Assembly (NCBI GenBank): GCA_024762915.1
Contig: JANTGL010000051.1
Span: 1-12,198 of the forward strand
DNA length: 12,198 bases
From: Bacteroidales bacterium
GTDB lineage: Bacteria; Bacteroidota; Bacteroidia; Bacteroidales; JAADGE01
Reading direction: 5' to 3'
Shown: one piece after another, positions 1-6,801 of the stretch
Numbering within the stretch: position 1 is the first letter of the stretch
Layout: each line of letters opens with the position of its first letter
Notes under the pieces: generated by a model
Database searches by the model: none
Told to the model about the DNA's origin: nothing
Seen by the model: the letters and a program-made list of their open reading frames with translations, nothing else
Program-made: the position numbers and the translations under genes

Positions 1-581
1 TTATCTCCGATATTATCAAAAAATTTCAAACTTTTGTATAAATAATCAAGTGCCGTTTTCATATCACCTTGTTGTTTAAACAAGTTCCCGAGATTTAAAT
101 AGGTTTTAGCAATACCGCCTTCATCATTAATTTCCTGATATATTTCTAAAGCTTTTTGATAATTATCGCCGGATTCTTTTATTTCACCGACATTTCTTTT
201 AAGAATTCCTATATTTACATAGCTTGCCGCAACACCGTTTTGATCCCCTAATTCTTCAAACTTCTTTAAACTCTTGTCAAAACTTAAAAAAGCGCTGTCT
301 AACTCACCTTTAAAATAATAAATAATTCCGATTGTTTTATAAACATCTGCAATGCCTTTTAAATATCCGGTTTTTTCTCCGTATTGAAGAGATTTATCGG
401 CATAATACATAGCTTGTTTGTTATCTCTTCCTTTTAAGGCATTTGCAATTTCGTTATAAACTTGAGATTTTACGGTATCAACAGTTGATTTCTCGGCAAC
501 TTGAATTAAACTGTCAACAGGATTTTGAGAAAATCCAAAAATCGGGCTTAAAATAAACAGAAGGTATAAAATCTTTTTCAT
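1..581 (-). CDS. Exported TPR-repeat protein, N-terminal part (C-terminus beyond window)
   Basis: The reading frame starts at the ATG complementary to 579-581 and stays open to the left edge, giving 193 residues with no stop. Residues 1-19 form a signal peptide (MKKILYLLFI… ending GFSQ), so the start is well supported and the protein is exported. At least three tetratricopeptide repeats follow at about residues 77-110, 117-150 and 157-190, spaced exactly 40 residues apart, with a weaker one at 37-70; each has the pattern G…A..Y.N.G…G…A…Y.KSL…. In Bacteroidota such N-terminal TPR arrays often precede a membrane segment and a histidine kinase, LuxR-type HTH or cyclase domain, but that part lies outside the window and cannot be assigned. 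TPRs bind partner proteins. The gene is divergent from the nuclease gene across a 224-base spacer. Confidence 0.9.
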   Translation of the reverse strand, partial: MKKILYLLFILSPIFGFSQNPVDSLIQVAEKSTVDTVKSQVYNEIANALKGRDNKQAMYYADKSLQYGEKTGYLKGIADVYKTIGIIYYFKGELDSAFLSFDKSLKKFEELGDQNGVAASYVNIGILKRNVGEIKESGDNYQKALEIYQEINDEGGIAKTYLNLGNLFKQQGDMKTALDYLYKSLKFFDNIGD

Positions 582-766
582 AAGTTTTCAGAATATAATA
601 TTTTGTATAAGCAATTTGACGAAATTACATAAAATTTTAAAAAACGACAATTTTAAATGATTATAATCAGAAATGAAATGATAACGGAACAATCATAATA
701 ATTCTGCCATCACTTTTTAAACCATTATAAACACATAAAATAAATCGTATTATTCATATAAAAACC

Positions 767-774
767 TATTTTTG
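767..774 (+). promoter_or_regulatory. Candidate Bacteroidota -7 box (TATTTTTG)
   Basis: TATTTTTG matches the Bacteroidota -7 consensus TAnnTTTG and ends 31 bases before the ATG of the nuclease gene. The position 19 bases upstream (744-747, ATCG) only half matches the -33 TTTG element, so the call rests on the -7 box and its placement. Confidence 0.45.
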
Positions 775-805
775 TAATAAATTTATTTATCCTGAATTTA
801 AAAAA

Positions 806-1243
806 ATGACAAAAATATATTTCAGTCCCGGAACGGATTGCTTAAATGCAATTACCGAAACACTTAAAAATGCAAAAAGAAGAGCACGGATATGCGTATT
901 TACAATCAGTGACAATCGTATTGTTGATGCCATAAAAGAAATGCAACTAAACGGTGTTGACATTAAAATCATATCTGATAATGACAAACGATTTGATATC
1001 GGAAATGATATTGAATATATTGCAAATTTAGGAATTGATGTAAAATTAGATACAACACATGCTCACATGCATCATAAATTTGCTGTAATTGATGATACAG
1101 TAAGCATAACGGGAAGTTACAATTGGACTCGAAGTGCAGAAACTAAAAACTACGAAAATATTTTAGTAACTGACAATAAAGATGTAGCAAAAGCATATTT
1201 AAAAGAATTCAATAAATTATGGGAAATCATGGAAACTTTGTAG
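806..1243 (+). CDS. Single-HKD phospholipase D-like nuclease (Nuc/Zucchini-type)
   Basis: This 145-residue protein has one PLD catalytic motif, HxKx4D, at His89, Lys91 and Asp96. It is followed by the family's GSxNWT block (Gly103-Thr108) and the conserved Glu117-Asn118. Proteins with one HKD motif (bacterial Nuc, mitochondrial PLD6/Zucchini) act as homodimers that join two HKD motifs into one phosphodiesterase site through a phospho-histidine intermediate; substrates are DNA, RNA or cardiolipin. There is no signal peptide or membrane segment, so it is probably cytoplasmic, unlike the exported Nuc enzymes. The length fits a minimal catalytic domain with nothing added. The gene stands alone, with a promoter-like box upstream and a hairpin over its stop codon. 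The family call is firm; the substrate is unknown. Confidence 0.9.
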   Translation: MTKIYFSPGTDCLNAITETLKNAKRRARICVFTISDNRIVDAIKEMQLNGVDIKIISDNDKRFDIGNDIEYIANLGIDVKLDTTHAHMHHKFAVIDDTVSITGSYNWTRSAETKNYENILVTDNKDVAKAYLKEFNKLWEIMETL

Positions 1244-1266
1244 TTTTCTTCAAACTATCTTTTTAA
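1241..1266 (+). terminator. Possible intrinsic terminator of the nuclease gene
   Basis: TAGTTT (1241-1246) and AAACTA (1252-1257) form a perfect 6-bp stem with a 5-base loop, followed by TCTTTTTAA. The stem includes the nuclease stop codon and the T-run reaches the stop codon of the convergent gene. The stem is AT-rich and weak, so it may only be a partial terminator. Confidence 0.4.
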
Positions 1267-1703
1267 TATGCAAACCCAATAACAACGGCAATACATCCGC
1301 TTTGCGGTTTTTTATCTTTCTCAGCTTTGGGAACTTCAACCGAGATAATTAAATTTTGATTTTTATCTGAAGCAAAATCCCAACTTTCTTCTTTTGTAAT
1401 ATTGCTGTCGTACAATACTTGTCTTTGAAAATTTGTTACCTTGAAATTTAATTTCGGCATATTTTCGGCACCAACAACTACAATTCTGTAATTACGTCCT
1501 TTAAAAAACGACTTATAAATATCAACATCATCACCTTCTCTTAAGGGCAATGAATTAAAACGAGCTTCGGGAATGTATTTACTTGTATCCAAATATGTAA
1601 AACCTTTTGTTTTTACTAAATCGATACATTGGGCATTGGCTGATGAGAAAGACAAAAAAACAAGTAATGCCGCTACAATAATATGTTTAAGTTTTAAATT
1701 CAT
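1263..1703 (-). CDS. Small exported protein of unknown function, two cysteines
   Basis: This 146-residue protein begins with a clear signal peptide (residues 1-24, cut ANA before Gln25). The mature part of about 122 residues looks like a beta-rich single domain, with strands such as YRIVVVG and LIISVEV alternating with charged turns. The only two cysteines are Cys26, next to the predicted cleavage site, and Cys137 near the C-terminus, which could join the two ends in a periplasmic disulfide (inference). I do not recognise a named family. The gene follows the lipoprotein gene by 17 bases on the same strand, so the two are almost certainly co-transcribed and may act together in the envelope. 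The ATG at 1701-1703 is preferred because the signal peptide begins there. Confidence 0.85.
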   Translation of the reverse strand: MNLKLKHIIVAALLVFLSFSSANAQCIDLVKTKGFTYLDTSKYIPEARFNSLPLREGDDVDIYKSFFKGRNYRIVVVGAENMPKLNFKVTNFQRQVLYDSNITKEESWDFASDKNQNLIISVEVPKAEKDKKPQSGCIAVVIGFAY

Positions 1704-1720
1704 TTTTACAAGATTAATTT

Positions 1721-2539
1721 TTAAACAACATAATTATTTCGGACGGTTCTGATTAAATGACAAAAATCTTTGAAATTTTCATCATTCATGTTATCCTCCA
1801 TTATCAAATATGCTTTATATATTTTATCAATATCAGTTTTTAAAGGCATCAAAGTTTTATCACCGGCAACATTTTCCAATGCTTTATTCATCAATTCTAA
1901 AGAAATCTTTTGAGCTAAAATACTTTCTGTTAGTTGGGTGTTTGTTTCTGGTGAATCATTTGATAATGAAACGGCAATGTATTGCGCTTCTACCCATCCG
2001 CCGATTAAAATCATAGTTATAACCTTTTGGCGATTGTTTTCACGTAAATAAGCATCGGTATTCATAAAAGATTCATTAATAATCTTCATCATGTCATTTT
2101 TATCCAACTTATTGTTTTTTATCATATCAAGATGGCGTTTCTCAATAGATTGACTGATTCCTATTTCTTCGGACATATCCTTTACGATATCCAAGTAATC
2201 ATAGGTAATTTGTTCTTGTTCAAAAAGACTGGCATAACTTAAATCGGCTGTATAAACACCAATATTCAAGGCAATTTTTGAGTTTGTATTGTATTTATCA
2301 AAGTTTGAACTCGGATTAATAATTTCTTTATTGAAACTCAAAGCCGGATTATCAATCAACATAACAGCCATATCAGATGGTGCCAGCATTGAAATCAGAA
2401 TTTCTTCACGGATATCGGAAGAATCCAGAGTTTCTCCGGCAAGTTCATCGGTATCCGCACTTTCTCCGGATTTACAACTGCTCAAAAACCAAGTTGTAAT
2501 TCCCATGAATAAGATTAAAAAAAATATTTTTCTGTTCAT
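1721..2539 (-). CDS. Conserved Bacteroidota lipoprotein of unknown function
   Basis: The 272-residue product has a lipoprotein signal peptide with lipobox LSSC at Cys22, followed by an acidic, Ser/Asp/Glu-rich stretch (residues 23-45) of the kind that often tethers surface or periplasmic lipoproteins. The rest is mostly helical. A block near residues 75-105 (Pro-Ser-Ser-Asn, then Lys-Tyr-Asn-Thr, then a GVYTADLSYA motif) and a later GGWVEAQYIA motif are, from memory, typical of an uncharacterised lipoprotein family found in many Bacteroidota; no biochemical role is known to me. It is the first gene of a two-gene minus-strand operon with the small exported protein and is divergent from the sensor gene across a 212-base spacer. 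The start is fixed by the signal peptide. Confidence 0.88.
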   Translation of the reverse strand: MNRKIFFLILFMGITTWFLSSCKSGESADTDELAGETLDSSDIREEILISMLAPSDMAVMLIDNPALSFNKEIINPSSNFDKYNTNSKIALNIGVYTADLSYASLFEQEQITYDYLDIVKDMSEEIGISQSIEKRHLDMIKNNKLDKNDMMKIINESFMNTDAYLRENNRQKVITMILIGGWVEAQYIAVSLSNDSPETNTQLTESILAQKISLELMNKALENVAGDKTLMPLKTDIDKIYKAYLIMEDNMNDENFKDFCHLIRTVRNNYVV

Positions 2540-2654
2540 AATATGTTTTTTTGAAGTCTGAATTACAAATTAAAGAAAAAAAAGTCATACAATAAAATTA
2601 AAGGGCTAAATGTTCAAAATTCATTGATAAAACGCTAAAATCAAAAATTAATTA

Positions 2655-2685
2655 TTTGTTGATTAAAAATTAAAACGTATTTTTG
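2655..2685 (+). promoter_or_regulatory. Bacteroidota promoter, TTTG-N19-TATTTTTG
   Basis: TTTG at 2655-2658 and TATTTTTG at 2678-2685 match both elements of the Bacteroidota housekeeping promoter (-33 TTTG, -7 TAnnTTTG) with a 19-base spacing. Transcription would start near 2692 and leave a leader of about 60 bases before the sensor ATG at 2752. This is the best promoter in the window. Confidence 0.65.
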
Positions 2686-2751
2686 TGTTAAGATGCTAAA
2701 GATAATCCCTTTTTTTATTAATATCTGAATAGTTTAAAAATTTTATTTAAA

Positions 2752-4968
2752 ATGTCATTAAAGAAAAAGTTTGTTTATTTCATTCTCATTCCCGTTTTTA
2801 TTTTATCCGGAGTATCTTGGTTTATTGTTAGTTCCCAAATCTCTTCTTATAATAAAGAAAATGAGTTCGAAAAAATCTCAGGTTCCTCCGATAATTTTTC
2901 ACTTTTTATTTATAATAAATTAAAAGCAGATATCGGAATTCTTAAAACCCTTGAAGGCGCTATAAATCAAAATAGTGCTATTTTTTCAACAAATAAAAAA
3001 CAAACTGAAAAACTACTTAAAGATGTATTAATTCAAAATCATGATTATGCTTCTGTTTGGTTTATAATTTCAAACATTAATACTGCTGAAGACCCCAAAC
3101 TTTTTAAAATTTCAAAAGACAAACAAAAGATTTCATCAAAAATCAGTTCTTTGGGCAGTAAAGATTTACTTTATAAAACTTTATTAAATAAAGCGGAAAC
3201 AGGTGAAAAAGAAGTTTTCATCAATTTAAATCATCAAAAAAATAATATTATCACCTTGTCAATCCCCTTAAAAATTAATTTTATTACTTCCGGGGTTTGC
3301 AGTATTGATATCAACATAGACGAAGCATTGAATGCATACGATAAAAAAAACACCGAAAAGAATCAATTAAACTTTATTTTAACGGAAAATAATGATTTTA
3401 TCGGAAGTCCTAAAATTGATTTTATAAAAGATGATTTTATTGATGCTTTCGAAAAGAATCGAATTAATTTCAATTCACAAAAGAAGCTGAACTTCTCGTT
3501 TTATTCGGATAAAGCCTTATATTTTTCTTCAGTCAATCAAATATCTTTTAAATCGGGTGATATAAAATGGATTTCGGCAACTGTTTCACAATATAACAAA
3601 AACAACGGCTTTCTGTCAAGTTTCAGTATTCGAATCATTCAAATAATTTTTATTCTAATTTTGTTAAGTTTAACCATATTTTGGATTTTCTTTAATAAAA
3701 TAATTAACCGCCTTAATCAAACCGGAATTGTTTTATCTGCAACGGCTCACGGTGATTTAAAAAACTTTAAGGAGCTTGATACTTCAGACGGAGACGAGAT
3801 TTCCGATATAAATTTTTCTCTCAATACACTTAACGGTAATCTGGATAAAACGGCAAATTATATTGAACAAATCTACCGGGGAAATATTACATTTAATTAT
3901 AAACCGGTTAGTGAAAATGATAAAATAGGAAATTTGGCCGTTGAACTTGCTAAAAATATCAAACATTCCAAAGAGGAAGAAGAAAAGAGGAAAAGAGAAG
4001 ATGAAATTCAAAATTGGATTACTAAAGGTTCTGCACTTTTTGCTGAAATTATCAGGGATTATTCTGACAACCTTGAAGAATTATCTTATGCAATTATCAG
4101 TAAATTAGTAAATTATATAGAATCTGACCAAGGGGGAATCTTTGTAATTAATGAAGATGAAAATAATGAAAAATATATCGAATTGCTTGCAAGTTATGCA
4201 TACGATCGCCGAAAAATGCTTAAAAAAAGAATCCCCTACGGTGTAGGATTAGTCGGAAGAAGTATTTTAGAACGGGAAACTATTTTTATGACTAAAATTC
4301 CGGATAAATATTTAAATATTACTTCCGGATTGGGAAACGAAAAACCAAAAACATTATTAATTGTTCCTCTTATTTTTCATGAAGAAGTTTACGGTGTTGT
4401 TGAACTTGCATCTTTTAAATCGCTTGATGAATATAAAATAAAACTCATTGAACAAGTGAGTGAAAGTATTGCATCCGCCATTTCTATGGTGAAAATAAAT
4501 ACCCGAACGGCTGAACTTCTGAGAGAAACAAAAATAAAATCTGAACAATCGGCATCTCAAGAAGAAGAAATCAGACAAAACATTGAGGAAATGCAAGCCG
4601 TAACCGACGGGTTAAATCATAAATTAGCGGAAGTCACCGAAACATTATCCATTATTAAAGACAATATCAATATTGTTGAATTTGATATAAAAGGCAGAAT
4701 TACGGATATTAGTCCCAATTATCTTAAAATTTTACAAAAAGACAAAAATGATATTATCGGAAAAGTTCAAGGAAGTTTTAGCAACGATGCTCAAAATCCG
4801 GAATCTTTTAAAAAATTCTGGAATGATTTAAAAAAAGGCGAAATAAGAGAATTTACCCAAATAATAAAAATATCGGAAGGTATTTTGAAAATTTCAAGCA
4901 CATATTACCCTGTTAAAGATGCCGACGGGAATATTTATAAAGTTATCGGTATCGCCCATGTAGCATAA
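2752..4968 (+). CDS. Membrane sensor protein: extracytoplasmic sensor, HAMP, GAF, coiled coil, PAS; no output domain
   Basis: This 738-residue protein has a membrane anchor at residues 8-27, an extracytoplasmic region (about 28-294) resembling a Cache-type ligand sensor, and a second membrane helix at about 296-316. A HAMP linker follows (about 317-370), with what looks like a second HAMP-like unit (371-410). A charged Glu/Lys/Arg-rich helix leads into a GAF domain (about 421-578), then a Gln/Glu-rich coiled coil with EEEIRQNIEEMQ (580-635) and a PAS domain (about 640-738) that stops at the end of its PAC motif (GNIYKVIGIAH). No HisKA/HATPase, methyl-accepting, GGDEF, EAL or phosphatase domain is present. 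It probably senses an outside signal and a small cytoplasmic ligand and passes the state to a partner, since HAMP, GAF and PAS units commonly dimerise. It has its own promoter. Confidence 0.88.
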   Translation: MSLKKKFVYFILIPVFILSGVSWFIVSSQISSYNKENEFEKISGSSDNFSLFIYNKLKADIGILKTLEGAINQNSAIFSTNKKQTEKLLKDVLIQNHDYASVWFIISNINTAEDPKLFKISKDKQKISSKISSLGSKDLLYKTLLNKAETGEKEVFINLNHQKNNIITLSIPLKINFITSGVCSIDINIDEALNAYDKKNTEKNQLNFILTENNDFIGSPKIDFIKDDFIDAFEKNRINFNSQKKLNFSFYSDKALYFSSVNQISFKSGDIKWISATVSQYNKNNGFLSSFSIRIIQIIFILILLSLTIFWIFFNKIINRLNQTGIVLSATAHGDLKNFKELDTSDGDEISDINFSLNTLNGNLDKTANYIEQIYRGNITFNYKPVSENDKIGNLAVELAKNIKHSKEEEEKRKREDEIQNWITKGSALFAEIIRDYSDNLEELSYAIISKLVNYIESDQGGIFVINEDENNEKYIELLASYAYDRRKMLKKRIPYGVGLVGRSILERETIFMTKIPDKYLNITSGLGNEKPKTLLIVPLIFHEEVYGVVELASFKSLDEYKIKLIEQVSESIASAISMVKINTRTAELLRETKIKSEQSASQEEEIRQNIEEMQAVTDGLNHKLAEVTETLSIIKDNINIVEFDIKGRITDISPNYLKILQKDKNDIIGKVQGSFSNDAQNPESFKKFWNDLKKGEIREFTQIIKISEGILKISSTYYPVKDADGNIYKVIGIAHVA

Positions 4969-5126
4969 ACTTAATAAGGAATCATATAAATCTGATAAAA
5001 TATCATAAAACATAAAAACCTGAGTCCTTAATTTTAGTTAATAATCGAAAACCATTTTAATATATTTATTTAAAGGACGGAGGTATTAAAATACATACTG
5101 TTTATTCATCATTAAATTAAGATACT

Positions 5127-5957
5127 ATGTTTAAACGTTTACTCCCTATCTCGATCGGACTATTATTACTTTCAATTTCTTCCTACGGTCAATTTCTTCA
5201 TTTCGGCTTAAAAACATTTATGATGCCAAAAATTTATATGGCATTTTTCGATTATGATGAAACCGATTATGTTTATTATTTCTCAAACGATTATAATGAA
5301 ACAATTCGATTCAGCGGACTGGAAGAAAGTGAAACAAAGTCAAAATATCCTTCTCCGGATATTTATGTCAGATACAATAACAGAAATCATTTATTTTTCC
5401 AAGCCGAACTTTTTTCAATGAGATTTACAAATGAAGCCAAATACAAAAATTCCGTAGATTTTTCAAAATATACAGAGATATTTAATCCGTTTAACAAAAG
5501 AGATAATTTAGGTTACAATACAATTAAACTGAACTGGGCATTTACAGGCACGACTATTTTTGCAGGATATTTATTTTCAAAAACAAAAGCTTTGAGACCG
5601 TATGTTTTTTTGGGTGCTACTACATTATATTTAATGCGATTGGATCAAGGAAAATTTTACAATGACGAACGACAGCTAAGAAATGACATCATCTTTTCAA
5701 ATCTCAGCACATTTAAAAAAACAACTTTATACGTAACGGGCGGTTTCGGTTTTCAATACAAAGCATTTTCATTTGATGCTTATTATCGAAACACCATTGC
5801 CGATGCTGATATTTATGCTAATAATTATTATGAAAATACATCGAATATAAGCTTGACCAATCGACCTAATTATGATTATTTTGATTCCGTAAACATTTCA
5901 ATCAGCTTAAACATTCTTTCTTTTAATATTTCAAAAAATAAATTGAAAGATTATTAA
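5127..5957 (+). CDS. Outer-membrane beta-barrel protein
   Basis: This 276-residue protein starts with a signal peptide (residues 1-21, cut SYG before Gln22). The mature chain alternates aromatic and polar residues in many short amphipathic strands, with Tyr/Phe-rich stretches (such as TLYVTGGFGFQYKAFSFDAY), Asn/Asp-rich loops, and a last strand ending NISISLNILSFNIS. This is the pattern of small outer-membrane barrels loosely related to the PorT/OmpX-type families of Bacteroidota; I cannot assign a specific family. An in-frame stop at 5118-5120 rules out a longer start. It is the first of three genes on the plus strand, 35 bases before the lipoprotein gene, so it may be the outer-membrane anchor or channel for the lipoprotein and caspase encoded downstream (inference from gene order). 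Confidence 0.8.
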   Translation: MFKRLLPISIGLLLLSISSYGQFLHFGLKTFMMPKIYMAFFDYDETDYVYYFSNDYNETIRFSGLEESETKSKYPSPDIYVRYNNRNHLFFQAELFSMRFTNEAKYKNSVDFSKYTEIFNPFNKRDNLGYNTIKLNWAFTGTTIFAGYLFSKTKALRPYVFLGATTLYLMRLDQGKFYNDERQLRNDIIFSNLSTFKKTTLYVTGGFGFQYKAFSFDAYYRNTIADADIYANNYYENTSNISLTNRPNYDYFDSVNISISLNILSFNISKNKLKDY

Positions 5958-5992
5958 TTGAAACTGATATTTGAAAATTTAAAAGAATTCCG

Positions 5993-6763
5993 ATGAAAAC
6001 ATACAGACAAAATACATTAACTATAAAAAACATCCTAATCGTAACATATTTAATAACTTTATTTTCCGGTTGTTACAGATATCCTGAATTTGATGACATC
6101 AGTTATAATGAATACCGCAGAGTAATAGGTTCTGAAGGAGGTACAATTAATTTTTACAGAAATTATGACAACGATTCGATTAAAGATATTGCCGTAAAAA
6201 TGGAATTTCCCGAAAATGCCGTAAATTCACTGATTGTTTTTAATATGTACGAATTTTATGACAATGTAACGAATAATGACCTTTATACGAATTTGAATAC
6301 GGAACAACTTTCTGACTTCCTCTATTTTGTACCTTTTTATGAATCCGAAGGTTATAAAGCCGTTCTTACAGACAGCTCAGATATAAACAGCCTTATTCAA
6401 AAACATACGAGTATTAATTTTAATACACCGGTAACCGTTACTTATTACAACAATTTTAATGTTGAAATTCCGGATAGTGCAAAATTATACAAAATCAAAA
6501 TACCGGCCGAAAATGAATGGGGTGAAGAAAATAATGTGTGGGTAAAATATAATTATCAAGGTTATCCTGACGGTTATGATGACATTGACCTTATTTATTT
6601 AATTGACGGAAAATGGACTGAAAATATCGATTGGGGTACAGGAAATTTAAGTTTATATAATTGGGAAGAAGTTGCAAATTATTCTTTTGATTTAACAAAT
6701 CAAAGTGTAACGTTTGAAATTAACAGTACCGATAATATGTATATTATAGCCGTAATAAATTAA
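5993..6763 (+). CDS. Lipoprotein with ZU5-like N-terminal segment
   Basis: The 256-residue product has a lipoprotein signal peptide with lipobox LFSGC at Cys27. Residues 44-80 read IGSEGGTINF… followed by VKMEFPENAV; the Gly-Gly start and the 'hydrophobic-Pro-x-x-Ala' step resemble the opening of ZU5 domains, beta-sandwich modules of ankyrins, UNC5 and PIDD that also occur in bacterial surface proteins. The match is visual and short. The rest is acidic, Tyr/Asn-rich and strand-rich, with a possible second beta domain (about residues 165-256, containing WVKYNY and IDGKWTENIDW). It lies 35 bases after the barrel gene and 38 bases before the caspase gene, which suggests one transcript and a shared role at the envelope. 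Lipoprotein call firm, ZU5 call tentative. Confidence 0.8.
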   Translation: MKTYRQNTLTIKNILIVTYLITLFSGCYRYPEFDDISYNEYRRVIGSEGGTINFYRNYDNDSIKDIAVKMEFPENAVNSLIVFNMYEFYDNVTNNDLYTNLNTEQLSDFLYFVPFYESEGYKAVLTDSSDINSLIQKHTSINFNTPVTVTYYNNFNVEIPDSAKLYKIKIPAENEWGEENNVWVKYNYQGYPDGYDDIDLIYLIDGKWTENIDWGTGNLSLYNWEEVANYSFDLTNQSVTFEINSTDNMYIIAVIN

Positions 6764-6801
6764 TTAATACACATTTATTTATCATTAAAATTTCAGGTTC
6801 T

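Noticed and set aside
582..805. Search for an RNA gene or a promoter for the TPR gene in the spacer
   Set aside because: No minus-strand TAnnTTTG box and no convincing hairpin were found; only the plus-strand box at 767-774 stands out.
2289..2561. Plus-strand open frame of about 90 codons
   Set aside because: It lies antisense to the lipoprotein gene, lacks recognisable domains and has no promoter; the minus-strand lipoprotein explains the region.
2566..2573. Minus-strand -7 box (TTAATTTG) for the lipoprotein pair
   Set aside because: It has one mismatch to TAnnTTTG and no TTTG at the right distance; the promoter of that pair remains unassigned.
4975..5034. Long-range pairing TAAGGA / TCCTTA after the sensor gene as a terminator
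   Set aside because: The 6-bp stem has a loop of about 50 bases and no proper T-run, so it is not credible as an intrinsic terminator.
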